This document shows positions 54,134 through 54,141 of a stretch of DNA of 54,141 bases, one piece after another. The translations under genes were made by a program, and so were the position numbers. Below the pieces are notes generated by a model. The model saw only the letters and a list, made by a program, of their open reading frames with translations. It ran no database searches and was not told the DNA's origin. This DNA comes from a virus, in the IMG/VR virus record IMGVR_UViG_3300027833_000066, positions 1 through 54,141 of that record; one strand, 5' to 3'. Position 1 is the first letter of the stretch. Each line of letters opens with the position of its first letter.

Positions 54134-54141
54134 ATGAAAAC
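54134..54141 (+). CDS. Start of a further gene, cut by the window end
   Basis: ATGAAAAC two bases after the preceding stop, with GGGAG about ten bases upstream. Only two codons are visible, so nothing can be said about the product. Confidence 0.3.

Noticed and set aside
1-54141. CRISPR arrays, insertion sequences, integrase or attachment sites
   Set aside because: No regularly spaced repeats, transposase, integrase or tRNA-end duplication were seen. The only dispersed repeats are the promoter/leader cassettes.

Overview
This window is a piece of a T4-like myovirus genome (class Caudoviricetes), AT-rich and apparently entirely transcribed from the + strand, with tightly packed genes that often overlap by 1 to 35 bases. 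The identification rests on a nearly continuous run of T4 core genes in T4-like order: neck (13, 14), tail completion (15), terminase (16, 17), tail sheath and tube (18, 19), portal (20), prohead core, protease and scaffold (67, 21, 22), major capsid (23), uvsY, uvsW, late sigma factor 55, 47/46, clamp 45, clamp loader 44/62, regA, DNA polymerase 43, dCMP hydroxymethylase 42, uvsX and helicase 41. The accessory set (CobS/CobT-like pair, Hsp20, GroES-like protein, bS21, ThyX, SleB-type hydrolase) resembles that of marine and freshwater T4-like phages. There are no photosynthesis genes, and the phage bS21 resembles the gamma/betaproteobacterial form rather than the cyanobacterial or alphaproteobacterial form. 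A gamma- or betaproteobacterial host is therefore a reasonable inference, not a proof.

Layout. 1-3349: end of a tail fibre with an S74-type chaperone domain, small tail-associated proteins, a tail-assembly-chaperone-like protein and a GT-A-like protein. 3405-15133: virion morphogenesis genes, each block headed by a T4-type late promoter (TATAAATA). 15188-17393: lipoprotein, tail-tube-like paralogue, uvsY and small genes. 17394-23506: uvsW, an Sm-like protein, gene 55, the 47/46 nuclease and a GroES-like protein. 23635-27260: CobT-like/CobS-like pair. 27328-33836: replisome (45, 44, 62, regA, 43) interrupted by a late-promoter hsp20. 33898-39614: nucleotide metabolism (NTP-PPase, dATP/dGTP hydrolase-like, dCMP hydroxymethylase, dCMP deaminase), a primase-like protein, a cell wall hydrolase, one tRNA-Arg(UCU) and small membrane proteins. 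39664-43691: an apparent DNA-modification operon (T4 AGT-like glycosyltransferase, HAD-APH fusion, cytidylyltransferase-like protein, C5-methyltransferase-like protein). 43724-47571: bS21, uvsX, gene 41, thyX. 47692-50386: small unknown genes. 50439-54131: four consecutive proteins that share a short N-terminal motif resembling the T4 capsid-targeting sequence, including a ligase-like and a nucleotidyltransferase-like protein.

How it works together. Early genes are driven by a very uniform family of 13 promoters (TGTACA or TTTACA, exactly 17 bp, TATAAT). Four of these share an almost identical 29-base leader with an inverted repeat, like the promoter/stem-loop cassettes known from T4-type phages. 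Late genes use gp55-type TATAAATA promoters. The metabolism genes fit production of hydroxymethyl-dCMP, and the 39.6-43.7 kb operon fits glycosylation or further decoration of that base. Most interesting are the modification operon with both a dCMP hydroxymethylase and a C5-methyltransferase homologue, and the 50.4-54.1 kb group of putatively head-packaged enzymes.
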